From contig NZ_MVIJ01000014.1 in the NCBI RefSeq assembly GCF_002086735.1, positions 1 through 64,000 on the forward strand: a stretch of DNA of 64,000 nucleotides, given 5' to 3'. The translations under genes and the position numbers were made by a program. The notes under the pieces are model-generated. The model saw nothing but the letters and a program-made list of their open reading frames with translations, was not told the DNA's origin and did not search any database. Each line of letters starts with the position of its first letter. The first letter of the stretch is position 1. Shown here in pieces: positions 15,554-24,496 of the stretch. The DNA is from Mycobacterium scrofulaceum. GTDB lineage: Bacteria; Actinomycetota; Actinomycetes; Mycobacteriales; Mycobacteriaceae.

Positions 15554-16462
15554 ATGACTTCCTCGGACCCGGTCGACGGGGACCTCAGCCGCGTCGACTT
15601 GGAGTCGCTGGCCGCCGAGGCCAGCGCCGCCCGCGCGCTGGAAGGCCTGCAGGCCGAAACCGCCGGCGAGGAAGACCGCCCTCAGCCACCGATCGACCTG
15701 ACCGCGGCCGCCTTCTTCGACGTGGACAACACGCTGGTGCAGGGCTCCTCAGCGGTGCACTTCGGTCGCGGGCTGGCCGCGCGCAACTACTTCACCTACC
15801 GCGACGTGATCGGTTTCATCTACGCCCAGGCCAAGTTCCAGATCCTCGGCAAGGAGAACAGCAACGACGTCGCCGCCGGCCGGCGCAAAGCGCTCGCGTT
15901 CATCGAGGGCCGCTCGGTCGAGCAGCTGGTCGCCCTGGGCGAGGAGATCTACGACGAGATCATCGCCGACAAGATCTGGCCGGGCACCCGCGAACTCACG
16001 CAGATGCACCTCGATGCGGGCCAACAGGTTTGGCTCATCACGGCCACGCCCTACGAGCTCGCGGCGACCATCGCGCGCCGGCTCGGCCTGACCGGCGCCC
16101 TGGGCACCGTCGCCGAGTCCGTCGACGGCGTCTTCACCGGCCGGCTGGTCGGCGACATCCTGCACGGCACCGGCAAGGCCCACGCCGTGCGTTCGCTGGC
16201 GATCCGGGAGGGCCTCAACCTCAAACGTTGCACGGCCTATTCGGACAGCTTCAACGACGTGCCGATGCTGTCGCTGGTGGGCACTGCGGTCGCCATCAAC
16301 CCCGACGCCCGGCTGCGCACGCTGGCCCGCGAACGCGGTTGGGAGATCCGTGACTTCCGCACCGCGCGCAAGGCCGCGAGGATCGGCGTGCCCTCGGCCT
16401 TGGCGCTGGGGGCGGCCGGTGGTGCACTGGCCGCGGTGGCATCCCGGCGACAATCGCGCTGA
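15554..16462 (+). CDS. serB1: HAD-family phosphatase, phosphoserine phosphatase-like (SerB1)
   Basis: 302 residues. HAD motif I is FFDVDNTLV (nucleophile Asp56, acid/base Asp58), motif II WLITATP, and motif [13 protein letters not shown]. Residues 60-200 hold the helical cap ([20 protein letters not shown]). The C-terminus has a short Ala/Gly-rich hydrophobic segment before RRQSR. The family includes phosphoserine phosphatases; the true substrate in mycobacteria is not established to my knowledge. A longer frame starts at 15497, but GGAGG at 15542-15546 fits the ATG at 15554. It heads a plus-strand group with hadD and cmaA2. Confidence 0.9.
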   Translation: MTSSDPVDGDLSRVDLESLAAEASAARALEGLQAETAGEEDRPQPPIDLTAAAFFDVDNTLVQGSSAVHFGRGLAARNYFTYRDVIGFIYAQAKFQILGKENSNDVAAGRRKALAFIEGRSVEQLVALGEEIYDEIIADKIWPGTRELTQMHLDAGQQVWLITATPYELAATIARRLGLTGALGTVAESVDGVFTGRLVGDILHGTGKAHAVRSLAIREGLNLKRCTAYSDSFNDVPMLSLVGTAVAINPDARLRTLARERGWEIRDFRTARKAARIGVPSALALGAAGGALAAVASRRQSR

Positions 16463-16507
16463 TAGGCTGCGCCGCTGAGACCTATTCGAGCGGAGAGCGA
16501 CAGCGGT

Positions 16508-17020
16508 ATGACAATCCCCAAGGGAGCCGAAGGGCTCATCGGCAGCCATTACCGGGCACCGGACTACTTCCTGGTCGGCCGCGAGAAGATCCGGGAGTTC
16601 GCGCTCGCCATCAAGGACGACCACCCGACGCACTTCAGCGAGGCCGACGCCGCCGCCGCCGGGTATGACGCGCTGGTGGCCCCGCTGACATTCCTCGCCA
16701 TCGCCGGTCGGCGCGTGCAGCTGGAGATCTTCACCAAGTTCAGCATTCCGATCAACATCGCGCGGGTCATGCACCGCGACCAAAAATTCAAGTTCCACCG
16801 GCCGATCGTCGCCGGGGATAGGCTTTACTTCGACACCTATCTAGACTCTGTCATTGAGTCCCATGGCGCCGTGATCACAGAGATCCGCAGCGAGGTCACG
16901 GACGCCGAGGGCCAACCGGTGATCACCAGTACAGTCACGATGCTGGGGGAAGCCGCAAACAACGAAGCCGACCACGAAGCAACCGTCGCGGCAGTCGCGT
17001 CCATATCAGCGGGAAAGTAG
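16508..17020 (+). CDS. hadD: FAS-II (3R)-hydroxyacyl-ACP dehydratase-like protein HadD
   Basis: A 170-residue single hotdog domain of the HadA/HadC (FAS1-like dehydratase N) type. [20 protein letters not shown] (36-55) resembles the hydratase-2 motif with its Asp and His, and [20 protein letters not shown] forms the later strands. The syntenic Rv0504c orthologue in M. smegmatis (HadD) is reported to be needed for full-length alpha- and oxygenated mycolic acids. It is placed 10 bases before cmaA2, another mycolate gene, so the two are probably co-transcribed. Confidence 0.88.
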   Translation: MTIPKGAEGLIGSHYRAPDYFLVGREKIREFALAIKDDHPTHFSEADAAAAGYDALVAPLTFLAIAGRRVQLEIFTKFSIPINIARVMHRDQKFKFHRPIVAGDRLYFDTYLDSVIESHGAVITEIRSEVTDAEGQPVITSTVTMLGEAANNEADHEATVAAVASISAGK

Positions 17021-17030
17021 GTTCGAATCA

Positions 17031-17960
17031 ATGACTTCACAGGGGGAAACGGGTAGCACCCAGCTGAAGCCGCCGGTCGAGAAGGTCCGGTCGCACTACG
17101 ACAAGTCCAACGAGTTCTTCAAGCTCTGGCTCGACCCGTCGATGACCTACAGTTGCGGCTACTTCGACGAGAATCCGGACCCGCAGAATCTGACCAAGAC
17201 GCTGGAAGAGGCGCAGTACGCCAAGCGCAAGCTCGCCTTGGACAAGCTCAACCTCGAGCCCGGCATGACGATGCTCGACATCGGCTCCGGCTGGGGTTCG
17301 ACGATGCGCCACGCCGTACAGGAGTACGACGTCAACGTCATCGGCCTGACGCTCAGCGAGAACCAGTACGCCCACTGCGTGGCCGAGTTCGACAAGATGG
17401 ACAGCCCCCGCCGCAAAGAGGTGCGGATCCAGGGCTGGGAGGAATTCCCCGGCGACGAGCCGATCGACCGCATCGTGTCTCTGGGCGCGTTCGAGCACTT
17501 CGCCGACGGCGCGGGTGATGCCGGGTACGAGCGTTACGCCACCTTCTTCAAGAAGTACTACGACCTGCTGCCCGACGACGGCCGCATGCTGCTGCACTCG
17601 ATCGTGGTGCCCTCGGCCGAAGAGGGCAAGGCGATGGGCCTGCAGGTGAACATGACCCTGCTGCGGTTCATCAGCTTCATCCTGAAGGAGATCTACCCCG
17701 GCGGGAAGTTGCCGCAGGTCGACCTGGTCGACAAGTACGCGACCGACGCGGGCTTCAAGATCGAGCGGCACCACTTCATCGGCAAGAACTACGTTCCGAC
17801 GCTGACCGCCTGGGGCGACGCGCTCGAGGCGCACAAGGACGAGGCGATCGCCCTGAAGGGCCAGGAGACCTACGACATCTACCTGAAGTACTTGCGGGGC
17901 TGCTCGGACCTGTTCCGGGACGGGTACACCAACGTCTGTCAGTTCACGATGGTCAAGTAA
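17031..17960 (+). CDS. cmaA2: Mycolic acid cyclopropane synthase CmaA2-like
   Basis: A 309-residue SAM-dependent methyltransferase that makes cyclopropane rings on meromycolate chains. The N-terminus [20 protein letters not shown] and the end [17 protein letters not shown] are typical of CmaA2. SAM motif I reads [11 protein letters not shown], with Ser86 where most relatives have Cys (GCGWG). An extra stretch of about 11 residues ([11 protein letters not shown], 46-56) sits after the YSCGYF strand compared with CmaA2 as I remember it. GAFEHFADG carries the active-site Glu. The position between hadD and the Rv0502 homologue matches M. tuberculosis. A strong terminator follows. Confidence 0.9.
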   Translation: MTSQGETGSTQLKPPVEKVRSHYDKSNEFFKLWLDPSMTYSCGYFDENPDPQNLTKTLEEAQYAKRKLALDKLNLEPGMTMLDIGSGWGSTMRHAVQEYDVNVIGLTLSENQYAHCVAEFDKMDSPRRKEVRIQGWEEFPGDEPIDRIVSLGAFEHFADGAGDAGYERYATFFKKYYDLLPDDGRMLLHSIVVPSAEEGKAMGLQVNMTLLRFISFILKEIYPGGKLPQVDLVDKYATDAGFKIERHHFIGKNYVPTLTAWGDALEAHKDEAIALKGQETYDIYLKYLRGCSDLFRDGYTNVCQFTMVK

Positions 17961-17972
17961 TTCGAGCGCAAG

Positions 17973-18004
17973 ACGCCCCGAAGCCGCAGGCTCCGGGGCG
18001 TTTT
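17973..18004. terminator. Intrinsic terminator between cmaA2 and the convergent acyltransferase gene
   Basis: The arms ACGCCCCG (17973-17980) and CGGGGCGT (17994-18001) pair perfectly, with an inner AGCC/GGCT stem, and are followed by TTTT on the plus strand. It lies 12 bases after the cmaA2 stop and 22 bases from the stop of the opposing gene, so it may serve both directions. Confidence 0.85.
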
Positions 18005-18026
18005 CGCGTCAGGGGGACGCAGCGGT

Positions 18027-19115
18027 TCAGCCGAAGAAGATGTTGCGCCGGCCGGCGAGCAACCGGTACAGCGTCTGCTGGATGGTCTCGCGCACCTGAT
18101 CGGTCAGCTCGAAGGTCACCATCGGGTCGTCCGCGTCGGACGCGGAGTAGTCGTTGGTGTAGATCGGCTCACCGAAGGCGATGCGCCACTTCGACGGCAA
18201 CGGCACCAGGCCCGCCGGCCCCGCCAGCGGAAACAGCGGCGTGATCGGGAAGTAGGGCAGGCCGAACAACCGGGCCAGCAGCTTCACGTCGGTCAGCATC
18301 GGGTAGATCTCTTCGGAGCCGATGATCGAGCACGGGATGATGGGCGCCTTGGTGCGCAGCGCCGCCGTCACGAAGCCGCCGCGGCCGAACCGCTGCAACC
18401 GGTAACGGTCCTCGAAGCGCTTCCCGAGCCCCTTGTAGCCCTCCGGGAACACGGCGGTCAGTTCGCCGGCGGCGAGCAGTCGGTGCGCGTCGGTCGTGCA
18501 GGCCATGGTGTGGCCCGCCTTGCGGGCGGCTTCGCCCACGACGGGCAGGTCGAACACCATGTCGGCGGCGAGCAACCGCAGGTCCCGCTGTGCGGGGTGC
18601 TCGTCGTGCACGGCGACCGACAGCATCAACCCGTCGAACGGCAGCACCCCGGCGTGATTGGCCACCACCAACGCGGCGCCGTCGCTGGGCAGGTTCTCGA
18701 CGCCGCTGACCTCCACCCGGAACCATGACCGGAAGAAGAACCTGAGCAAGGGCCGCACGATCGCGGCGTTGAAGTGCGGATCGAAGCCGAACTCGTCGAC
18801 GGTGTAGTCACCGGTGAGCCGCTGGCGCAAGAATCCGGCGACCGCGGCGACGCGCTGCGCCAGTTCGTTGAGCGGCGCCTCCGCCGACCCCGCGGCCGCG
18901 GCACGCCGATGCTCGTCGATCTCGCGGACGACGGCGGCGATCTGTTCGGCCGACGCCCGACCGTGGGGATCCGCAAGCAGTGAAGGATGCTGGCGAGCTG
19001 ACTCGGCGCGCTGATCGGCTCTCCGACGCGCCGCTACCCGACCCCGATTCGTATGCAGTGGAATGACATTCGCTCTGGTTTCACCCGCCACGATACCTAC
19101 CTGACCCCACCCCAC
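18027..19115 (-). CDS. PlsC-type acyltransferase (Rv0502-like)
   Basis: A 362-residue member of the lysophospholipid acyltransferase-like superfamily. The catalytic His is in VVANHAGVLPFDGLM, where six residues separate His and Asp instead of the usual four. VFPEGYKGLGKRF is the substrate-binding block and PIIPCSIIGSEEIYP the later block. Residues 1-110 form a helical lead rich in Arg and Ala. It probably acylates glycerolipids at the membrane face. The start at 19115 overlaps galE2 by 19 bases; GTG codons a few residues in are alternatives. The gene is the promoter-distal member of the galE2-bS22-HTH group. Confidence 0.82.
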   Translation of the reverse strand: MGWGQVGIVAGETRANVIPLHTNRGRVAARRRADQRAESARQHPSLLADPHGRASAEQIAAVVREIDEHRRAAAAGSAEAPLNELAQRVAAVAGFLRQRLTGDYTVDEFGFDPHFNAAIVRPLLRFFFRSWFRVEVSGVENLPSDGAALVVANHAGVLPFDGLMLSVAVHDEHPAQRDLRLLAADMVFDLPVVGEAARKAGHTMACTTDAHRLLAAGELTAVFPEGYKGLGKRFEDRYRLQRFGRGGFVTAALRTKAPIIPCSIIGSEEIYPMLTDVKLLARLFGLPYFPITPLFPLAGPAGLVPLPSKWRIAFGEPIYTNDYSASDADDPMVTFELTDQVRETIQQTLYRLLAGRRNIFFG

Positions 19116-20224
19116 GGAACTGGATTTCGGCTACCCCAGCGCTGAGCTAAAGATATGGCGCGACCCTCCAAGGAGCGTACCCGATGCGGGTCGATAATGG
19201 GAGTCATGCCTCGGCCGCGGACGTAGTCGTCGAAGGCCTCGGCCGTCGTCCATTTCGGCTGGTAACCGAGTTCCGTGCGCATCCGGGTGGTGTCCATGAC
19301 CCGGCCGTAACTCAGGTAGGCGAACTGGTCGCGGCTGATCTCGTTGTAGCGGTTGGCCCGCCTCAGCGAATCCAGCGCCCAGACGCCAAAACCGGGCACC
19401 GGCAAAGGAATCCGGCCGGCCCGGCGGATCGCCTGCGAGAGCATGATGATCCCGTCGGCGCCGATGTTGAAGGTACCGGCCTTGCCCGCCATCGCCGCGC
19501 GCTCCAGCGCACCCAACGCGTCCTGCTCGTGCAGCAACTGCAGCCGGGCGTCGCGGCCGAACATCGTGGGCACCAGCGGCCCCGCCAGGTACCGCGACAG
19601 CGTGCTGTCCGCCGCCGGTCCGATCATGTTGGCCAGGCGCAGGATCGTCACGGCGATGTCGGGTCGGCGCCGCCCCAGCCCGCGCGCGTAGGCCTCGATG
19701 TCCAGGCTGTCCTTGGCGAAACCGCCGCGCAGCGGCCGGCGGCTCGTGCTGTCCTCGGTGAACATCACCGGGTCGTGGGCGCTGGACCCGTACACCTCGG
19801 AGGTGGACTTGAGCACGACGCGGCGCACCGAGGGCGCCTTCTGGCAGGCGGCGAACAACTGCATCGCGCCCATCACGTTGATTTCCTTCAGCGCCGCGGT
19901 GCCCCCGGACCGGGGCGCGTACGAGGCGGCCGCCGCGTGCACCACCGTGTCGACGTCGCCGTTGCGAATAACCTTGGCTATGAAGGGATTACGGATGTCG
20001 GCACGGACGAACTCCGCCCGGCCCATCCGGCGCAGCATGTCCTTGCTGGGCGCGATCGCGTCCACCGCGATGACCGATTTGATCATCGGGTTCTGCGCGA
20101 GCCGGGCGGTCAGGTAGCCGCCCAGGAACCGGCACGCGCCGGTAACGAGCACAACCTTGGGGTAGTGCACCGTGTTTCTCGTGGTGTCGCCGGTTCCGGC
20201 GCCATCCCCACTCGACTGATCCAC
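19097..20224 (-). CDS. galE2: NAD(P)-dependent extended SDR, epimerase/dehydratase family (Rv0501, GalE2-like)
   Basis: 375 residues. The Rossmann loop VVLVTGACRFLGGYLTARL near residue 25 binds NAD(P), and LKSTSEVYGSS provides the catalytic Ser/Thr strand. The canonical YxxxK pair is not visible: the matching region reads RGGFAKDSLDIEAYA, with no Tyr four residues before the Lys. Epimerase activity is therefore doubtful, despite the galE2 name used in M. tuberculosis. The C-terminus RWGSRNPVPWGGVR is basic. It lies 52 bases after the bS22 gene and overlaps the acyltransferase gene. Confidence 0.83.
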   Translation of the reverse strand: MDQSSGDGAGTGDTTRNTVHYPKVVLVTGACRFLGGYLTARLAQNPMIKSVIAVDAIAPSKDMLRRMGRAEFVRADIRNPFIAKVIRNGDVDTVVHAAAASYAPRSGGTAALKEINVMGAMQLFAACQKAPSVRRVVLKSTSEVYGSSAHDPVMFTEDSTSRRPLRGGFAKDSLDIEAYARGLGRRRPDIAVTILRLANMIGPAADSTLSRYLAGPLVPTMFGRDARLQLLHEQDALGALERAAMAGKAGTFNIGADGIIMLSQAIRRAGRIPLPVPGFGVWALDSLRRANRYNEISRDQFAYLSYGRVMDTTRMRTELGYQPKWTTAEAFDDYVRGRGMTPIIDPHRVRSLEGRAISLAQRWGSRNPVPWGGVR

Positions 20225-20276
20225 CCAAACAGCCTATCGACCGGGAGCGGCCGCGGCAGCAGCCGCGGACGGGCCC

Positions 20277-20378
20277 TTACTTGCCGAGTTTTCTGCGCTG
20301 CACCCGGGTGCGGCGCAACAACTTGCGGTGCTTCTTCTTCGACATGCGCTTGCGCCGCTTCTTGATTACTGAACCCAT
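20277..20378 (-). CDS. 30S ribosomal protein bS22 (AURKAIP1/COX24 domain), 33 residues
   Basis: 33 residues, of which more than half are Lys or Arg ([19 protein letters not shown], ending QRRKLGK). This is the small actinobacterial ribosomal protein bS22 seen in mycobacterial ribosome structures, also annotated as an AURKAIP1/COX24-domain protein (Rv0500B). The start is the ATG at 20378 with GGAG just upstream. It is easily missed because of its length. It lies between the HTH gene and galE2 on the minus strand. Confidence 0.9.
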
Positions 20379-20534
20379 GAACTCCGCTATCTGACCCGTG
20401 ACCTGCGTGCAGGATTGACCCGGACACTTTACCCGGCGGGATGCACCGAACACCAAACCGGCGTCGGTGACCGTCGAGCAACCGCGGAGCCACGACCGGC
20501 CGCGCGCGCACTGGGCGCGCAACCGGTTTCGGGG

Positions 20535-20786
20535 TCAGCCGGCGTCGAAGTAAGAAGTCTCCAGCATGTCGTGCACCGCCTTGGCGTGCACCCGGAAAGA
20601 CCGCCCGACCCGGACCGCGGGCAGCTCGCCGTTGTGCACCAGCCGGTACACCGTCATCTTCGAGACCCGCATCAGCGCCGCCACCTCGGCGACCGTCAGG
20701 AATTGTGTCCTGCCCTGGCCCTCGCCGGGACCGGTGTCCCGCTTACCAGCAGAATCTCGCGCCGATGGCCCGTTCGTAGACGTCAT
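20535..20786 (-). CDS. Excisionase-type helix-turn-helix DNA-binding protein (Rv0500A-like)
   Basis: 83 residues. Residues 28-78 form a winged helix-turn-helix of the MerR/excisionase (HTH_17) type: FLTVAEVAALMRVSKMTVYR, then VHNGELPAVRVGRSFRVHA. The first 25 residues are polar and disordered. Such proteins act as small DNA-binding regulators, and the BldC developmental regulators of Streptomyces have a similar form. The targets are unknown. It lies between proC and the bS22 gene. Confidence 0.85.
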   Translation of the reverse strand: MTSTNGPSARDSAGKRDTGPGEGQGRTQFLTVAEVAALMRVSKMTVYRLVHNGELPAVRVGRSFRVHAKAVHDMLETSYFDAG

Positions 20787-20926
20787 CGCAACCCAATCGT
20801 GTCAGGCCCGCGCAATGCCAGCGGCTTCCCCTCCGCTGGCACCCACACGTGCATACAAAGAGGAGAATAGCGGGACTAATGGGGTTACTGGTACTGGTGG
20901 GGGACAATCAGTCCAAAAATCTTGGA

Positions 20927-21814
20927 TTACTCCGATGTAATTCTTAGCTGCTCAGAGCGCGTTTTGGCGGCCTGAACCGCCGCATCCACGGCCGCTCGCA
21001 GGCCGCCCTTCTCCAGTTCGCGGAGCCCCGCGGCGGTGGTGCCACCGGGCGAGGTGACGGTCGCCCGCAGCTGCGTCGCGGCGGCGTCCACCCGAGGCGC
21101 GGGACCCTCCCCCTCGGCCGGTCGCCGCTCGGCATCCATCCGTTCCAGCAGCATGGCCGCCGACCCGGCCATCGTCTGCGCCGTCAGGTCGGTGGCCACC
21201 TCACGGCTCAGGCCGGCGGCGACGCCGGCGTCGACCAAGGCCTCGACCATCAGGAAGAAATACGCCGGGCCGGAGCCGGACAGCGCCGTCACGGCGTCCA
21301 TCTGGGCTTCCGGCACGGTCAGCACGCCGCCGACCGAATCGAACAGTGCCGAGACCCCCTCGAGCTGCGCGGGGCTGACGAACCGCCCCTTGGCCAGCGC
21401 GGTCACCCCCGCGCCGACCAGCGCCGCCGCATTCGGCATCGCCCGGACCACCGGTGTTCCGGCAGGAAGCTTCGACTCGAAATAGGCGAGGCCGATCCCC
21501 GCCGCGACGGTCACGAACACCTGCTCGGCGCTGTCGCTTTCGGACGCCGCGGACACCCGGGCCAGCTCCGCCATCACCGGCTCGACGTCACCGGGCTTCA
21601 CCGCGACCACCACGAAGGACGCGTTCTCCACCGCGTCGGCCACCGATGTGATCAACACCGAATAGGTGTCGGCCAGATACTGGGCCCGCTCCGGAACGCG
21701 TTCGGCCACCACCAGGTCTTTGACCTGCCGGCCCGCGCGCAGCAGACCCGACAGCAGTGCCTCCCCGATGCTGCCGCCACCGATGATCGCGATTCTTGCC
21801 ATGCCCGACAGCAT
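20927..21814 (-). CDS. proC: Pyrroline-5-carboxylate reductase
   Basis: A 295-residue cytosolic enzyme that reduces pyrroline-5-carboxylate to proline with NAD(P)H. The N-terminal Rossmann loop is IAIIGGGSIGEALLSGL. AVSGSGPAYFF-type signature residues are present as ALSGSGPAYFFLMVEALVDA, and TVTSPGGTTAAGLRELE is the C-terminal P5CR motif. ATG 21814 matches the M. tuberculosis length; the ATG at 21802 (MARIAIIGG) is an alternative, and neither has a clear ribosome binding site. The thioesterase gene ends 15 bases upstream on the same strand. Confidence 0.95.
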   Translation of the reverse strand: MLSGMARIAIIGGGSIGEALLSGLLRAGRQVKDLVVAERVPERAQYLADTYSVLITSVADAVENASFVVVAVKPGDVEPVMAELARVSAASESDSAEQVFVTVAAGIGLAYFESKLPAGTPVVRAMPNAAALVGAGVTALAKGRFVSPAQLEGVSALFDSVGGVLTVPEAQMDAVTALSGSGPAYFFLMVEALVDAGVAAGLSREVATDLTAQTMAGSAAMLLERMDAERRPAEGEGPAPRVDAAATQLRATVTSPGGTTAAGLRELEKGGLRAAVDAAVQAAKTRSEQLRITSE

Positions 21815-21829
21815 CGCAGACAGCGGCGG

Positions 21830-22672
21830 CTACCCGGCGGCAGGGACCAGCGCCAGCTGGCGGGCCTGCACCACCAGGCGGCCGAGGCTGTCGACGACGG
21901 TGTGGTCCTCGTCGAACCAGTCGTGCCCGATCTCGGTGCACGTCGCGATGATGCGCAGCCACCCGTCCGCGGGCAGGCCGCGCAGGAAGGCGGTCAGCTG
22001 GACGGTCGGCGCCCAGCCGGTGCGCTCCACGGCGAACGTCACCGGCGCCGACAGATCCCCGCACATGAGCGCGAACAGCGCGTCGGGAGCGACGCCTCGG
22101 GGGCGGGCCCACATCTGGATCACCGGCGGGCCACCGTCGCCGGACGGGCCGAGCGTCGACAGCACTGGGCGCACGTCGCAGCCTTCGCCCAGGTGGACCA
22201 GGCCGGCCAGCGGGTGACCGGGCCCGATCGGGGCGATGTCGTCGGGGGGCTCGGGCGCCATCAGGCCCACCACCGGGTTGGCCGACAGCAGCGGCTTGGC
22301 ATGGCCGTCGGGCGGAAAATGCTCCGGCTCGCCCAGGTTGACCACCGCGTGCACCGCCGTGCGGCCGCCCTGGGTGAGTTCCACGTCGACGACGCTGATC
22401 CGGCGGCCGCGCTTGCGGATCGACGTCACCAGCCGCATCGGCCCCGGATCCGGTGCCCACAGGAAGCTCGCCGACACCGCCACCGGCTGCTGCACCGGTT
22501 CCAGCTCGGTGGACGGTCCCCCGCAGGCGGTGCGGGCGGCGTTGGCGCACAGCGCCAGCATCGCGCCGCCGTGCACCTTGGGACCGATGGTCCAGTGCTT
22601 GTCGAGCTCGCCCTCAAAGACGCCGGGGTCAACCTCCCGCAATGCCATCGCGGTGGTGAATAACGCGTTCAT
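21830..22672 (-). CDS. Double-hotdog acyl-CoA thioesterase family protein (Rv0499-like)
   Basis: 280 residues resembling TesB-type double hotdog thioesterases: an N-terminal hotdog with HWTIGPKVHGGAMLALCANA and a C-terminal one with QLTAFLRGLPADGWLRIIAT. It probably hydrolyses acyl-CoA thioesters in the cytosol. The chain length cannot be predicted. The start ATG is 15 bases after the TIM-barrel gene, giving a compact minus-strand run toward proC. The length fits Rv0499 (about 290). Confidence 0.8.
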   Translation of the reverse strand: MNALFTTAMALREVDPGVFEGELDKHWTIGPKVHGGAMLALCANAARTACGGPSTELEPVQQPVAVSASFLWAPDPGPMRLVTSIRKRGRRISVVDVELTQGGRTAVHAVVNLGEPEHFPPDGHAKPLLSANPVVGLMAPEPPDDIAPIGPGHPLAGLVHLGEGCDVRPVLSTLGPSGDGGPPVIQMWARPRGVAPDALFALMCGDLSAPVTFAVERTGWAPTVQLTAFLRGLPADGWLRIIATCTEIGHDWFDEDHTVVDSLGRLVVQARQLALVPAAG

Positions 22673-22687
22673 GGTCTCCTGGATCGG

Positions 22688-23530
22688 TCAGCGCAGCAGG
22701 TGCGTGCGGGCGAACTGCAGCGATTCGGCGAGCATGCTTTCGCGCTCGTTGGCCGAGCGCGCGCTGGACGTGGACACCTCCAGGATGACGTGACCGGCGA
22801 AGTGGCTGCCGGCCAGCATCTGGCACACCTCGGCGGTGGGCTGCGTGCCGCGGCCGGGCACCAGGTGCTCGTCGGCCGGCAGGCCGCTGCCGTCGCACAG
22901 GTGCAGGTGGACCAGGCCGCCTGCCATCCGCTGCGCCATGTCCAGCGAGTCGCTGCCCGCGGTCGCGGTGTGGGACAGGTCCAGCGTGTAGTGGGCGTGG
23001 TTGCCGTCCAGCGGGTCGTAAGAGGGCGCGAAGGCCGATATCGCCGGGCCCGGGCCGCCGCCGCGGCGTCGCATGCGCTCGCGGGACTGGCCGGAACCGA
23101 AGAACCGGTCCGCCCGGAACGGGAACATGTTCTCCACAGCGACCATCACGTCGCTCGACGCCTCCAGCGCGGCGACCTGGTCGCTGAATCCCTCGGCATA
23201 GCGACGCTGCCAGCGGAACGGCGGGTGCACGACGACGGTCTGCGCGCCGAGCTGCTCGGCGGCCCGCACGCTGCGGTCCAGCTTGGGGATCGGGTTGGCG
23301 CCCCACACCCGCTGCGAAATCAGCAGGCAGGGCGCGTGCACCGACAGCACCGGCACGCGGTAGCGCCGGGACAGTTTCTGGACGGCGTCGATGTCCTGGC
23401 TGACCGACTCGGCCCACACCATCAGCTCGACCCCGTCGTAGCCGAGCCGGGCGGCGTACTCGAATGCGGCCTCGGCCCGCAGTGGGTACACCGAAGCCGT
23501 TGAGAGTCCGACTTTGATAGCTGGGCGCAA
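22688..23530 (-). CDS. Xylose isomerase-like TIM-barrel protein (Rv0498-like)
   Basis: 280 residues of the AP endonuclease 2 / sugar-phosphate isomerase-epimerase superfamily. Metal-binding type positions are seen in VPVLSVHAPCLL, VVVHPPFRW, VAVENMFPF, YTLDLSHTA, HLHLCDGSG and HVILEVSTSS, one per barrel strand. It is therefore likely a metal-dependent isomerase or hydrolase, substrate unknown. It lies between the Rv0497-like membrane protein and the thioesterase, with 24- and 15-base gaps, so co-transcription is likely. Confidence 0.82.
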   Translation of the reverse strand: MRPAIKVGLSTASVYPLRAEAAFEYAARLGYDGVELMVWAESVSQDIDAVQKLSRRYRVPVLSVHAPCLLISQRVWGANPIPKLDRSVRAAEQLGAQTVVVHPPFRWQRRYAEGFSDQVAALEASSDVMVAVENMFPFRADRFFGSGQSRERMRRRGGGPGPAISAFAPSYDPLDGNHAHYTLDLSHTATAGSDSLDMAQRMAGGLVHLHLCDGSGLPADEHLVPGRGTQPTAEVCQMLAGSHFAGHVILEVSTSSARSANERESMLAESLQFARTHLLR

Positions 23531-23554
23531 CGGTCTGTGTGGTTCCGGGTCCGC

Positions 23555-24496
23555 CTAGCCCGACTGCAGCGACAGCGCCAACGGGCCGAGGGTGATCAGG
23601 GCCCCCACCGCGACCGCGATCAGCGTGCTGGCGATGTCCTCGGTCTTGCGCACCACCCGAACGCCGACGACCAGGCCCAGGATCACCAGCACCGACAGCA
23701 CCAGGGCCACGATGCTGTTCCAGCGCCACAGCTCGTCGAAGGCGACGAACAGTCCGGCGCCGAAGGCGACGGCCAGGATCGACTGGAACACGACCAGGCT
23801 GCCGCGCCACAGCGTCTGCAGCCGGCCCGGTCCCGCGTGGGCGTCGGTGGCCAAGTCCGCCCGCCCGGCCTCGTCGCCGAGGTGATCCCCGTCCGGCCCG
23901 TATCCGACGGCCAGCGGGTCGATGTCCTCATCGGCCTCGTCGGTGTCGGTCTGCAGGTAGGAACGCACATAGGCGGAATCCTCCAGCGCGGGCTCGGCGT
24001 CGCGCACCTCCGAATCCATCACGTCCACCGGGAGGTCGGTGTAATGGTCCAGCGGGTCGGGATTCATGCCCTCGGCACCGGACTGCCCGGTGCCGTTGGT
24101 CTCCCCCGCCTCGCCATGGCTCAGGGGGCGCGGGTATGGGCTGCGCTCCGGCCCGGATGGCTTCTTGGGCCGCGACGGCGACTTGGGCCAGCGCGGCTCC
24201 GGCTGCGACCAGTACGGGCCCGCCTGCTTGTCGTCGGTGCGCTGCTCGGGCGCGGCCTCCTCGGCGACGGGTTCGGCGGTGGCCTGCCCTGCCGCGCGCG
24301 GGTCCTCGTCCTCGTCGCGGATGACCGGAATCTCCCCGGTGAGCTCGGCGACGGTCACCGCGTCGCTGTCGCCGCGCCGGCGGCGCCGCCGCCGCGTGAC
24401 CGCGGGCGCGCCGATGGTTCCATTCCTGGCCAGAAGTTCGGCCACCGAGATCGGCCGAGTGCCGGGGCTCTCGGTCTCGGAGTGGGGTCCGGTCAT
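23555..24496 (-). CDS. Membrane protein with a charged cytoplasmic N-terminus (Rv0497-like)
   Basis: 313 residues. The first 210 are hydrophilic: [11 protein letters not shown] (16-26), a run of eight arginines (35-41), [11 protein letters not shown] (47-57), then an acidic and Pro-rich stretch. The last 100 hold about four hydrophobic helices, including [21 protein letters not shown] large cytoplasmic region attached to a membrane bundle suggests a scaffold or signalling role. I recall Rv0497 as a Ser/Thr phosphoprotein in proteome studies, which I cannot verify here. The ATG overlaps the ppx1 stop (ATGA, 24493-24496), so translation is coupled to ppx1. Confidence 0.8.
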   Translation of the reverse strand: MTGPHSETESPGTRPISVAELLARNGTIGAPAVTRRRRRRRGDSDAVTVAELTGEIPVIRDEDEDPRAAGQATAEPVAEEAAPEQRTDDKQAGPYWSQPEPRWPKSPSRPKKPSGPERSPYPRPLSHGEAGETNGTGQSGAEGMNPDPLDHYTDLPVDVMDSEVRDAEPALEDSAYVRSYLQTDTDEADEDIDPLAVGYGPDGDHLGDEAGRADLATDAHAGPGRLQTLWRGSLVVFQSILAVAFGAGLFVAFDELWRWNSIVALVLSVLVILGLVVGVRVVRKTEDIASTLIAVAVGALITLGPLALSLQSG

